DNA of 64,000 nucleotides. It comes from Paraburkholderia fynbosensis (GTDB taxonomy: Bacteria > Pseudomonadota > Gammaproteobacteria > Burkholderiales > Burkholderiaceae). The translations under genes and the position numbers were made by a program. The notes under the pieces are model-generated. The model saw nothing but the letters and a program-made list of their open reading frames with translations. It was not told the DNA's origin and made no database searches. Each line of letters begins with the position of its first letter. The first letter of the stretch is position 1. The stretch covers positions 1-64,000 of the forward strand of contig NZ_CADIKI010000022.1 of assembly GCF_902859935.1 (NCBI RefSeq), read 5' to 3'. Positions 42,676 through 51,169 of this stretch are shown here, one piece after another.

Positions 42676-44589
42676 TTACTCCAGCGCCGCAGCAACCAGT
42701 TCGGCGACGTCCAGCACTTCCGGACGCGGCCCCACCACCCCTTCGAGCATCGCCGTGCAATTCGGGCAGCCCACCGCGACAATCTCCGCGCCGGTGGCAC
42801 GCGCGTCGTCGATGCGGATGTCGGGAATACGCCGCTTACCCGGAATGTCGGTCAACGGCGCGCCACCGCCGCCGCCGCAGCAGCGTCCGCGCATGCCGTG
42901 ACGCTCCATCTCCACGACCTTGATGCCGATGTTCTTCAACAACCGGCGCGGCGCTTCGGTTTCACCGTTATAGCGGCCCAGATAGCACGGGTCGTGATAG
43001 GTGATCTTGCGCTGCGCGTACGCGGCGACCGCCTGCAGCGAGAGCTTGCCGCTCGCAACCAGTTCGTCAATCAGCGCGGTGTGGTGCTGCACTTCATAGA
43101 AGCCGCCCAGCGCGCGATATTCGTTGCGCAAGCTATGCAGCACGTGCGGATCGGCGGTGACGATCCTGCCGAACGAATACCGCGCAAGCGTGCCGATCAG
43201 CTTGTGCGCGAGCTGCTGGAACGTCGCTTCGTCGCCAAGACGCCGGGCCGTGTCGCCGGTATCGGTTTCGACGCCGCCCAGCACCGCGTAGTCGATGCCC
43301 GCGCGGTTCAGCACCTTGACCAAGGCGCGCAGCGTGCGCTGATAACGCATGTCAAACGCACCTTCGCCGGCAATCAGCAGAACGTCCACACGACGCCCCG
43401 GCTGCGCGACCTGCACTTGCAGATCGACCGCCCAGTCGTAACGCGCGCCGATGTCGTAGCCGTTCGCGCTGCCGGTCTCACGCAGATTCGCGAGCGTGAG
43501 CGGCCCCTTGCCCGGCACCATGCCTTCGACCAGCGTCTGATTGCGCCGCATATCGACGATCGCATCGACGTGCTCGATCAGCATCGGGCACTCCTGGACG
43601 CAGGCCCGGCAGGTCGTGCAGGACCACAGCGTGTCCGCTTCGATCAGGCTCGAAATCAACGGCTTCGTGGGCGCACCGGCATGCTTGCCGATCGCGATGC
43701 CGGGCGTCGGGCTGCCCGCGTAGTCGGCATCGGTGCCACCGACCATGCCCGTCACCAAGTCCTGAATCAGCTTCTTCGGATTGAGCGGCTGGCCCGCAGC
43801 GAACGCGGGACAGGCCGCCTCACACTTGCCGCATTGCACGCACGCATCGAAACCGAGCAACTGGTTCCAGCGGAATTCGACCGGCTTGCCCACGCCGTAC
43901 TCCTTCGCATCAAGCAGCGGCACTTTCAGTGCAGTGGGCGGCACGACGTCGTTGTCATTGCGCTCGGCAAAGCGCTCCTGACGCGGATGAAACGCGAGGT
44001 GCAGCAGACCGGCAAGCGCATGCTTCATGGGGCCGCCGCGCGCCGCGCCGAACGTCATCGTGAAGGCGCCCGCCGCGATCAGCAGCGCGACGAGCACCGC
44101 CAGCGCGCCGGACATGGCCGCCGCCGGCAACGCGATGAAGAGTGCCAGCCCGAGCGCGAACGAGCCGAGCAGCAGCGGCAGCTGATCCCACGCTCCGCGC
44201 GAGAGCCGCGCGGGCACCGCCTTCGCGCCATGCCGGCGGCGCCAGACGAATACCGCGCCGACCAGCATCAGGAGCGCGGCGACGAAGATCAGTTTGTCGA
44301 GCCACGGCGAGTAGATCGCAAGACCGTAGTTGACGAATACCAGCGCCATCGCGACAATCGCTCCGCCCGCGGTGGCCACATGCGTCCTCGCGATATACGG
44401 ATCGCGCGCCACCACATGATGCAGATCGACGAAGTAACGTTTGGGAATCGCCAGCAGGTTGAACCAGCCATAAGCGCCGGCTGCGCTCGCGCGGCCTTCG
44501 CGCCAGTACGCCGCGCGTTTGGCGAGCGCAAACGCGAGGCCCGCGACCGACAGCCACAGCAGGACGGTGATGACAAACACGGGGCTCAT
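42676..44589 (-). CDS. dgcB: Dimethylglycine demethylation protein, Fe-S/membrane subunit
   Basis: 637 residues. Several N-terminal membrane helices (VFVITVLLWLSVAGLAFALA, VATAGGAIVAMALVFVNYGL, LLGSFALGLALFIALPAAAM), then two 4Fe-4S motifs (CVQCGKCEAACP, CRACVQECPMLIEH) and two CCG-type domains (HDPCYLGRYNGE, RCCGGGGGAPL, GCPNCTAML), as in heterodisulfide-reductase-like proteins. The ATG at 44589 is two bases after the dgcA stop. With DgcA it turns dimethylglycine into sarcosine and feeds electrons to EtfAB. The long open frame antisense to it is a compositional shadow. Confidence 0.92.
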   Translation of the reverse strand: MSPVFVITVLLWLSVAGLAFALAKRAAYWREGRASAAGAYGWFNLLAIPKRYFVDLHHVVARDPYIARTHVATAGGAIVAMALVFVNYGLAIYSPWLDKLIFVAALLMLVGAVFVWRRRHGAKAVPARLSRGAWDQLPLLLGSFALGLALFIALPAAAMSGALAVLVALLIAAGAFTMTFGAARGGPMKHALAGLLHLAFHPRQERFAERNDNDVVPPTALKVPLLDAKEYGVGKPVEFRWNQLLGFDACVQCGKCEAACPAFAAGQPLNPKKLIQDLVTGMVGGTDADYAGSPTPGIAIGKHAGAPTKPLISSLIEADTLWSCTTCRACVQECPMLIEHVDAIVDMRRNQTLVEGMVPGKGPLTLANLRETGSANGYDIGARYDWAVDLQVQVAQPGRRVDVLLIAGEGAFDMRYQRTLRALVKVLNRAGIDYAVLGGVETDTGDTARRLGDEATFQQLAHKLIGTLARYSFGRIVTADPHVLHSLRNEYRALGGFYEVQHHTALIDELVASGKLSLQAVAAYAQRKITYHDPCYLGRYNGETEAPRRLLKNIGIKVVEMERHGMRGRCCGGGGGAPLTDIPGKRRIPDIRIDDARATGAEIVAVGCPNCTAMLEGVVGPRPEVLDVAELVAAALE

Positions 44590-44591
44590 CG

Positions 44592-46655
44592 TCAGAAATC
44601 CTTGCAAAGGCGCAGTGCGTCGTAAATCGCGCCGTGAATGTTGTGCATCGAAATGCAGTCGCCCACACGGAACAGCAGGAAGCGGCCATGCCCAAGTTCT
44701 TCGCTAAGCGATGGCTGCGGCTCGGACGCGAACAGCTTGTGCACGTCGACCTGCCCGCGGTTCACCGACTCCGGCTTGAGCGCCCAGTAAAGCCGGTCAT
44801 TCGGCGTGCTGCCGTTTTCGATCACCACCTGATCGACCGCGCGCTCTTCCTGCTCCTCGGTGTACTCGTTGCGGATCACGGCGATCTTCTTGCCGTCCTC
44901 CTCGTAGACCTTGTCGAGCCAGTAGTTCGGCGTATGAATCACGCCCTGGGCATAGAGACGCCGGTAGAAGATCGGGAACGTGGTGCCGCCGACATCGTCG
45001 GCGACCTTCACGTCCGGCGTCACGATCTCGACGTGCGAGCCACGGCTCGACATGAAATCGGCGACGCCCGCCCCGGCATGGGTGCTGACGCCGTCGTACA
45101 CGAGCACGTTCCTGCCCGGTTCCACCTTGCCTGAGAGCACGTCCCACGAACTGACCGCGAGGCCTTGGTCGACACCCCACGCCGCCACTTGCGACGTGAA
45201 CGCGGAGCCACCCGTCGCGAGCACGACGATGTCCGGCTTCTCGGCCATGATGGTTTTCTCGTCGGCTGCGACACCGAGACGCCGGTCGACGCCGAGGCGC
45301 TTCGTCTCCATGTCGAACCAGCGCACGATGCCCGCCATCTGCTCGCGCTGCGGCGCTTTCGCGGCCAGCATGATCTGGCCGCCCACGTAATCGTTCTTCT
45401 CGAACAGCACCACGTCATGGCCGCGCGACTTGGCGACGCGTGCCGCTTCGAGCCCCGCCGGCCCCGCGCCGACCACGACGACCTTGCGTTTCGGGCCGCG
45501 CGTCTTCGCGATCACGTGCGGCATGGTCGCTTCACGCGAGGTTGCGGCGTTCTGCACGCACAGCACGTCGAGGCCGTTGTACTGGCGGTCGATGCAATAG
45601 TTCGCGCCGACGCATTGCTTGATTTCGTCCTCGCGGCCATCGCGAATCTTGATGACCATATGCGGATCGGCGATCTGCGCGCGCGTCATGCCGACCAGAT
45701 CGACCATGCCGCTTGCCAGCAGCCGCTCGGCCTGGCCCGCGTCGCGAATGCTCTGCGCGTGCATCACCGGCACCTTCACGACCGATTTGATGCCGGCCGC
45801 GAGATGCACGAACGGCTCGGGCGGCAGCGCCATCGGCGGCATGCAGTTGGCGAGCGTGTTGTGCGTGTCCGCGCCGGAGCCGATCACGCCGAGGTAATCG
45901 ATCAGGCCGGTTTCGCTCATCGCCTGAGCGATTTCCTTCAGTTGTTCGTGATCGAGCCCGTCTTCATGGAACTCGTCGCCGCACATGCGCAGCCCGACGC
46001 AGAAGTCCGCGCCCACCGCCGCACGCACCGCCTTCAGCACCTCGGTGCCGAAACGCAGGCGGTTTTCGAGCGAGCCGCCCCATTCGTCGGTGCGAAAATT
46101 GGTGCGCGGGCTCCAGAACTGATCGATCAGATGCTGGTGCGCCGCCGAAATTTCGACGCCGTCCATGCCCGCATCCTTGACGCGTTTCGCCGCCGCCGCG
46201 AAATCGTCGATGATGCGGCGAATCTCCTCCACTTCGATGATCTTCGCGTTGCCGCGATGCACCGGCTCGCGCACGCCCGAAGGCGACATCAGATGCGGCC
46301 AGTGCTCGCCGTGAAACGCCGAGCGGCGTCCCATGTGGGTGGCCTGAATCATGATTTTCGCGCCGTGCGTGTGCATCGCTTCGGCGAGCCGTGCGAGCGG
46401 ATCGATGATCCTGTCGGTCGACAGATTCACCGACTTCCACCAGCCTTGCGGGCTGTCGATCGACACCGGGCTCGACCCGCCGCACACGGCGAGCCCGACG
46501 CCGCCCTTCGCCTTCTCTTCGTAGTAGCGGATATAACGGTCGCCGGGCAGGCCGCCCGGTTCCGCATAGACCTCCGCGTGCGCGGTGCTGACGATGCGGT
46601 TGCGCAAGGTCAGCTTGTTCAGCATGAGAGGCTTGAAAAGGTTCGGGTAACGCAT
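44592..46655 (-). CDS. dgcA: Dimethylglycine demethylation protein, OYE-like flavin subunit
   Basis: 687 residues. N-terminal TIM-barrel FMN domain of the old-yellow-enzyme/trimethylamine dehydrogenase type (YPNLFKPLMLNKLTLRNRIV, GVEISAAHQHLIDQFWSPRT), a cysteine cluster for Fe-S (CVGANYCIDRQYNGLDVLCV) and a C-terminal ADP/FAD region (KVVVVGAGPAGLEAARVAKS). This is the DgcA layout. It is followed immediately by dgcB. Function by homology: oxidative N-demethylation of dimethylglycine to sarcosine. Confidence 0.93.
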   Translation of the reverse strand: MRYPNLFKPLMLNKLTLRNRIVSTAHAEVYAEPGGLPGDRYIRYYEEKAKGGVGLAVCGGSSPVSIDSPQGWWKSVNLSTDRIIDPLARLAEAMHTHGAKIMIQATHMGRRSAFHGEHWPHLMSPSGVREPVHRGNAKIIEVEEIRRIIDDFAAAAKRVKDAGMDGVEISAAHQHLIDQFWSPRTNFRTDEWGGSLENRLRFGTEVLKAVRAAVGADFCVGLRMCGDEFHEDGLDHEQLKEIAQAMSETGLIDYLGVIGSGADTHNTLANCMPPMALPPEPFVHLAAGIKSVVKVPVMHAQSIRDAGQAERLLASGMVDLVGMTRAQIADPHMVIKIRDGREDEIKQCVGANYCIDRQYNGLDVLCVQNAATSREATMPHVIAKTRGPKRKVVVVGAGPAGLEAARVAKSRGHDVVLFEKNDYVGGQIMLAAKAPQREQMAGIVRWFDMETKRLGVDRRLGVAADEKTIMAEKPDIVVLATGGSAFTSQVAAWGVDQGLAVSSWDVLSGKVEPGRNVLVYDGVSTHAGAGVADFMSSRGSHVEIVTPDVKVADDVGGTTFPIFYRRLYAQGVIHTPNYWLDKVYEEDGKKIAVIRNEYTEEQEERAVDQVVIENGSTPNDRLYWALKPESVNRGQVDVHKLFASEPQPSLSEELGHGRFLLFRVGDCISMHNIHGAIYDALRLCKDF

Positions 46656-46731
46656 CGCGATCGACCTCGGAATGGATAGGCTTGTTGCGCTTTACCGTGC
46701 TGCTGTTGCTGTGTACTGCCGTGCGCTGCGT

Positions 46732-47268
46732 TCAGGACTTCAGCGGCGACACTTCGAACACACAGTGCGGGTGCCCTTGCGCCGCGCAGCGCGCTTCTTT
46801 CGAATACGAGGGCGGGCCCTTGCGCGCAGCATCGGGCGCGCTGTCGTTGACCCAGTCCATCGCGCCCGCGAACCAGCCGGCGAACATGTAGCAGAGCTTG
46901 CCGACCTTCTCCGGCTGCGCAAGCACGAACGACGAGTGATGCAATTCGATGCGCGCACGCGAGCTCGACGGATCGGCCTCGGTAATCGTGAAGATGCCCC
47001 AGCCGCGCTGCGACAGACGTTTCAGGTAATGCTCGAATACCGCCATGCCGCTGATGCCGTGCTGTTTGGCTTCCTTGTCGCACCAGAAATAGGCCGACTT
47101 GTAGCCCGCTTTGTAGAGAATCTCCGCGTAGGTGTCGAGGCCGAGCGCTTCCTCGACGGCGGTGTGGTTGTTCGTGAAGAAGTGGCGCGGCACGTAGAGC
47201 ATCGGCAGCGCGTCGGTGGTCCAGACGCCGGTGTTCGCGTCGACGTCGATAGGCAGTTGGGGTTGCAT
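46732..47268 (-). CDS. DUF5943-like protein of the dimethylglycine operon, function unknown
   Basis: 178 residues. PMLYVPRHFFTNNHTAVEEA, LYKAGYKSAYFWCDKEAKQH and a C-terminal part with AQPEKVGKLCYMFAGWFAGA and CAAQGHPHCVFEV resemble the V4R-like (4-vinyl reductase) small-molecule-binding fold, with cysteines and a histidine near the end that could bind metal. It sits between dgcA and a dipeptidase, as does its counterpart in Pseudomonas dgc operons (from memory, PA5397). It is needed or useful for dimethylglycine use only by association. Confidence 0.75.
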   Translation of the reverse strand: MQPQLPIDVDANTGVWTTDALPMLYVPRHFFTNNHTAVEEALGLDTYAEILYKAGYKSAYFWCDKEAKQHGISGMAVFEHYLKRLSQRGWGIFTITEADPSSSRARIELHHSSFVLAQPEKVGKLCYMFAGWFAGAMDWVNDSAPDAARKGPPSYSKEARCAAQGHPHCVFEVSPLKS

Positions 47269-47312
47269 GTGGGGGCTCCGCTTATAGGTAGACGATGGCT
47301 TGGCAGACCGGC

Positions 47313-48284
47313 TCAGACCTTCCAGACCTGGCCGAACACCCGCACCCAGTTTTCGCCCATGATCTTCTTGATGCGCGTCTCGCTCCACCCTGCGCGCTCC
47401 ATCGCCGCGGTCAGATTTGGAAATTCGCCGATCGTGCGAATGCCTTCGGGATTCACGACCTTGCCGAAATTCGTCAACTGGCGATAACGACCCTTGTCGT
47501 GCGTGATCCAGTCGAAGAACTCGGTGCTATAGCCCTGCGTGAAGTCCGTGCCGATGCCCACCTGGTCTTCGCCGATCAGGTTCACCACGTAGTCGATCGC
47601 CTCGATATAGTCGTCGACGGTCGCATCCGGGCCGCGCTTGAGAAACGGCGCGAACATCGTCACGCCGACGAAACCGCCCGCATCGGCGATCTCTTTCAGC
47701 TGCTCGTCGCTCTTGTTGCGCGGATGCTCCTTGAGCCCCGATGGACAGCAATGCGAATAACATACCGGGCGGTTCGATGCGGCAATCGCTTCGGACGACG
47801 TCTTGCCGCCCACATGCGAGAGATCGACCATGATGCCGACGCGGTTCATCTCCTGGATCACTTCGCGTCCATAACCGGACAGGCCGCCATCGCGCTCGTA
47901 GCAACCGGTGCCCACGAGGTTCTGTGTGTTGTAGCAAAGCTGCACCACGTTCACGCCGAGATCCTTGAACGCTTCGATATAGCCGAGGTTGTCCTCGAAC
48001 GCATGCGCGTTCTGGAAGCCGAAGATGATGCCGGTCTTGTTTTCTTTCTTCGCGCGCAAGATGTCGTCCGTGGTGCGCACGAGCGTGAGAATCTCGCCGT
48101 ACTCGCGAATCTGCTGCTTCATCTCGGCGATGTTGTCGACGGTCTTCTGGAAGCTCTCCCAGACCGATACCGTGCAGTTCACCGCGGTCACGCCGCCTTT
48201 TCTCATGTCCTCGAACACCGAGCGCTCGAACTTCGAAATGTTCAGACCGTCGATGATGATGCTGTTCTCGTGCAAAGTGCTCAT
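47313..48284 (-). CDS. Membrane-dipeptidase (M19) family hydrolase
   Basis: 323 residues. M19 renal-dipeptidase fold with metal ligands in SIIIDGLNISKFER (a HxD-type site here reads DGLN), VDLSHVGGKTS and CYSHCCPSGLKEHPRN, and GIGTDFTQGY near the C-terminus. The usual N-terminal HxD metal motif is changed, so the metal site may be altered. It is embedded in the dgc operon, between glyA and the DUF5943-like gene, a conserved arrangement, yet no peptide step is known in betaine degradation. Its true substrate is unknown. Confidence 0.85.
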   Translation of the reverse strand: MSTLHENSIIIDGLNISKFERSVFEDMRKGGVTAVNCTVSVWESFQKTVDNIAEMKQQIREYGEILTLVRTTDDILRAKKENKTGIIFGFQNAHAFEDNLGYIEAFKDLGVNVVQLCYNTQNLVGTGCYERDGGLSGYGREVIQEMNRVGIMVDLSHVGGKTSSEAIAASNRPVCYSHCCPSGLKEHPRNKSDEQLKEIADAGGFVGVTMFAPFLKRGPDATVDDYIEAIDYVVNLIGEDQVGIGTDFTQGYSTEFFDWITHDKGRYRQLTNFGKVVNPEGIRTIGEFPNLTAAMERAGWSETRIKKIMGENWVRVFGQVWKV

Positions 48285-48302
48285 CGTTTGCTCCAGGCGT
48301 TC

Positions 48303-49577
48303 TCAGTAAATGGGGAAGCGCTCGCACAGCGCGAAAATCTCGCGGCGCACGCGTTGTTCGGTGGCGGCGTCGCCTTCGGGGTGCTCGCGCAGCGCATCGA
48401 GCACGTCGACGATCAGCCGCCCGATGTCGCGAAACTCGCTCACGCCGAAGCCGCGCGTGGTACCCGCCGGCGTGCCGAGGCGAATGCCTGACGTGACCGT
48501 CGGCTTCTCGGTGTCGAATGGGATGCCGTTCTTGTTGCAGGTGATGCCCGCGCGCTCCAGCGCCTGTTCGACCTGATTGCCTTTGAGTCCCTTGGGCCGC
48601 AGATCGACCAGCAGCAGATGGTTATCGGTGCCGCCCGTGACCAGATCGACGCCGCCCGCCTTCAGCACGTCGCCGAGCGCTTGCGCATTCGCGAGCACGT
48701 GGTCGATATAAGTCTTGAAGCCGGGCTCCAGCGCCTCGCCGAACGCGACCGCCTTGCCGGCGATCACGTGCATCAGCGGGCCGCCCTGCAAGCCGGGAAA
48801 CACCGCCGAGTTGATCTTCTTCGCGATCTCCTCGTCATTCGTCAGCACAAAGCCGCCGCGCGGACCGCGCAAGGTCTTGTGCGTGGTCGAGGTGACCACA
48901 TGCGCATGGTCGACCGGGTTCGCGTGACGCCCCGCCGCGATCACACCGGCGATATGCGCCATATCGACCATCAGCTTCGCGCCGGCGCCGTCGGCAATCG
49001 CACGCAGCCGCGCGAAATCCAGCGCACGCGGATAAGCGGAAAAGCCGGCGATCAGCAAGGTGGGCTTGTGCTGTTGCGCGAGTTCCTCGATCTGCTCGTA
49101 ATCGATCAGCATCGTGTCGCGATTCACGCCGTATTGCACCGCGTTGAACCACTTGCCCGAGAGTGCCGGCTTCGCGCCGTGGGTCAGATGGCCGCCCGCG
49201 TCGAGCGACATGCCGAGCACCGTGTCGCCCGGCCTCGTCAACGCCAGCATCACGGCGCCGTTCGCCTGCGCGCCCGAATGCGGCTGCACGTTGGCATACT
49301 TCGCGTCGAACAACTGCTTGATGCGATCGAGCGCCAGTGTCTCGATCACGTCTGCGTATTCGCAACCGCCGTAGTAGCGCTTGCCCGGATACCCTTCCGC
49401 ATACTTGTTGGTCAGCACCGAGCCTTGCGCTTCGAGGACCGCGCGCGACACGATGTTTTCCGACGCGATCAGTTCGACTTGCGACTGCTGACGCTCGAGT
49501 TCTTTCAGTAAGGCGCCGCGCACCGCCCTATCGCGCGTGGCCAGCGAGTCTTCGAAAAAAGGATTCGGGTTCGACAT
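48303..49577 (-). CDS. glyA: Serine hydroxymethyltransferase
   Basis: 424 residues. SHMT features: LIASENIVSRAVLEAQGSVL, GYPGKRYYGGCEYADVIETL and the PLP lysine in TSTTHKTLRGPRGG. The start at 49577 matches the usual N-terminus (MSNPNPFFEDSL). It is the first gene of the leftward betaine block and likely a second, pathway-specific copy that turns the glycine formed from sarcosine into serine using methylene-THF. Divergent from gbdR across about 460 bases. Confidence 0.95.
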   Translation of the reverse strand: MSNPNPFFEDSLATRDRAVRGALLKELERQQSQVELIASENIVSRAVLEAQGSVLTNKYAEGYPGKRYYGGCEYADVIETLALDRIKQLFDAKYANVQPHSGAQANGAVMLALTRPGDTVLGMSLDAGGHLTHGAKPALSGKWFNAVQYGVNRDTMLIDYEQIEELAQQHKPTLLIAGFSAYPRALDFARLRAIADGAGAKLMVDMAHIAGVIAAGRHANPVDHAHVVTSTTHKTLRGPRGGFVLTNDEEIAKKINSAVFPGLQGGPLMHVIAGKAVAFGEALEPGFKTYIDHVLANAQALGDVLKAGGVDLVTGGTDNHLLLVDLRPKGLKGNQVEQALERAGITCNKNGIPFDTEKPTVTSGIRLGTPAGTTRGFGVSEFRDIGRLIVDVLDALREHPEGDAATEQRVRREIFALCERFPIY

Positions 49578-50036
49578 GAAAGGTCCGTGGGGTCGTTGAC
49601 GGAGGGCCGGAAGCGGCGCTTGCGCATTGCCGCCACCGGTCTGCATTGCGTCTATTCTTGACGCTCGGGCAACGCGCCAATTTACGAATTCAGACGCGTT
49701 CTTTGCCTTTTCCGCCATGCGCGTCCTTTTTCCACAAGTCGGCGTGCGCGCGCCGCGAAAAGCCCGTCACTTCCCGGCAAAGTCGCCCGGCAAGCGCTTA
49801 AGAAAAGCGGGGCCTTTTGCTGCACTGCGGTTGATCGTCGTGCGCCGTTCGAGTGCAACGGCGTCGATAACGGCGCCGTTGTAGTGCCCATTTGTTTAGC
49901 TATCCGAGCTTTCCTGATGCCAACCAAGGGTTTAGCCTGATGGCACGGTAGTTGCACTCGTACTCAAAATTGCATGAGCCGCCGCTCCCCCCACGGCGAC
50001 GCGACATTACATAGATTCGAAGGATTCACTCCTCCC
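49578..50036. promoter_or_regulatory. Divergent promoter region glyA / gbdR with inverted repeats
   Basis: About 460 bases. CGAGTGCAAC at 49850-49859 recurs as its exact reverse complement GTTGCACTCG at 49951-49960, and CAACGGCG (49856-49863) pairs with CGCCGTTG (49874-49881). These spaced sites are good candidates for binding by the AraC-type activator GbdR. No glycine riboswitch core was seen in the glyA leader. Confidence 0.5.
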
Positions 50037-51032
50037 ATGTCCACCGATCGCACGGCGTCGTTGTCGCACTTCGCATTCATGCCAGTTCCCAACTTCACCA
50101 TGATCGCGTTCACCAACGCGATCGAAGTGCTGCGCATGGCGAACTACCTGACGGGACAGACGCTTTACCGCTGGTCGATCGTGAGCCCGGAAGGCGGGCC
50201 GGTTAGCGCGAGCAACGGTCTGTCGGTCGACACCGGGCCGGTGGAATGCGTCGGCCAGCCGGATATCGTGTTCGTGGTCGGCGGCATCGACGTGCAGCGC
50301 GCCACCACGCCCGCTCACCTGTCCGCCTTGCGCCGCTTCGCGCGCATGGGCAGCGTGCTTGGCAGCCTGTGCACCGGCACTTATGCGCTCGCGCGTGCCG
50401 GCTTGCTGGCCGGTTATGCATGCGCGATTCATTGGGAGAACATGTCGGCACTGAAGGAGGAGTTTCCCGATACGCGCTTTCTGAAAGAGCTATTCGTCAT
50501 CGATCGCGATCGCGTCACCTGCACGGGCGGCGTCGCGCCGCTCGACATGATGCTGAACCTGATCGCGCCGCGTGTGGGCACCGCACGCGTCACGCAGATC
50601 GCCGAGCAGTTCATCGTCGAACATGTGCGCGACACCAGCGCGCAACAGAAGATGCCGCTGGTCGCGCGGCTCGGCTCGGCCAACAAGTCGCTGTTCGAAG
50701 TGATCTCGCTGATGGAGAACAACATCGAAGAGCCGCTGTCGCGCGAAGAACTCGCGCGTCTTGCGGGCATGTCGCAACGGCAATTGCAGCGGCTATTTCG
50801 CGAGCATCTCGGGATGACGCCCACCCATTACTATCTGACGCTGCGTTTGCGGCGCGCGCGCGAGCTGCTGCTGCAAACGGATATGTCGATCATGCATATC
50901 ACGATGGCTTGCGGCTTCCAGTCCGCCTGCCACTTCTCGAAGAGCTATCGCGATGCGTTCGGCACGGCGCCGACGCGCGAGCGGCGCAAGCAGGCGCCTT
51001 CGCTGGCCGCGGTGCCGGTGATGGCCGCCTGA
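50037..51032 (+). CDS. gbdR: GlxA-family AraC-type regulator of betaine catabolism
   Basis: 331 residues. The N-terminal DJ-1/PfpI-like domain (FAFMPVPNFTMIAFTNAIEV, GSVLGSLCTGTYALARAGLL) is followed by an AraC DNA-binding domain (LSREELARLAGMSQRQLQRL, HITMACGFQSACHFSKSYRD). This is the GbdR architecture, and position next to the gbc/dgc genes fits. The start at 50037 (MSTDRTASLSHFAFM) was preferred to 49974 because the extension has no conserved features. GbdR activates betaine genes in response to betaine or dimethylglycine (known in Pseudomonas). Confidence 0.92.
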   Translation: MSTDRTASLSHFAFMPVPNFTMIAFTNAIEVLRMANYLTGQTLYRWSIVSPEGGPVSASNGLSVDTGPVECVGQPDIVFVVGGIDVQRATTPAHLSALRRFARMGSVLGSLCTGTYALARAGLLAGYACAIHWENMSALKEEFPDTRFLKELFVIDRDRVTCTGGVAPLDMMLNLIAPRVGTARVTQIAEQFIVEHVRDTSAQQKMPLVARLGSANKSLFEVISLMENNIEEPLSREELARLAGMSQRQLQRLFREHLGMTPTHYYLTLRLRRARELLLQTDMSIMHITMACGFQSACHFSKSYRDAFGTAPTRERRKQAPSLAAVPVMAA

Positions 51033-51096
51033 AGCATCTGGTGGCGCTACGCATAATCGACTTCACTTTGCATCAGCGCCATTCATCACCGCAAAA

Positions 51097-51134
51097 ACAA
51101 ACGCGCTGAACGGGAAGCCGCTCAGCGCGTTTGT
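51097..51134. terminator. Bidirectional terminator between gbdR and fdhA
   Basis: ACAAACGCGCTGA (51097-51109) and TCAGCGCGTTTGT (51122-51134) form a perfect 13-bp stem with a 12-base loop, preceded by an A-run. It lies between convergent genes and can stop transcription from both sides. Confidence 0.85.
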
Positions 51135-51169
51135 CGTGATCGTGCTTCAGGGCACGCTCGAGCGTACCC

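Noticed and set aside
42514..44625. Plus-strand open frame of about 700 codons opposite dgcB and etfA
   Set aside because: Same reason: Arg/His-rich translation without motifs, opposite well-supported genes with four-base overlaps.
45165..46679. Plus-strand open frame opposite dgcA
   Set aside because: Composition of an antisense shadow; dgcA on the other strand has complete FMN, Fe-S and FAD features.
49578..49960. Possible glycine riboswitch in the glyA leader
   Set aside because: The conserved tandem aptamer core was not seen in the leader on the glyA strand.
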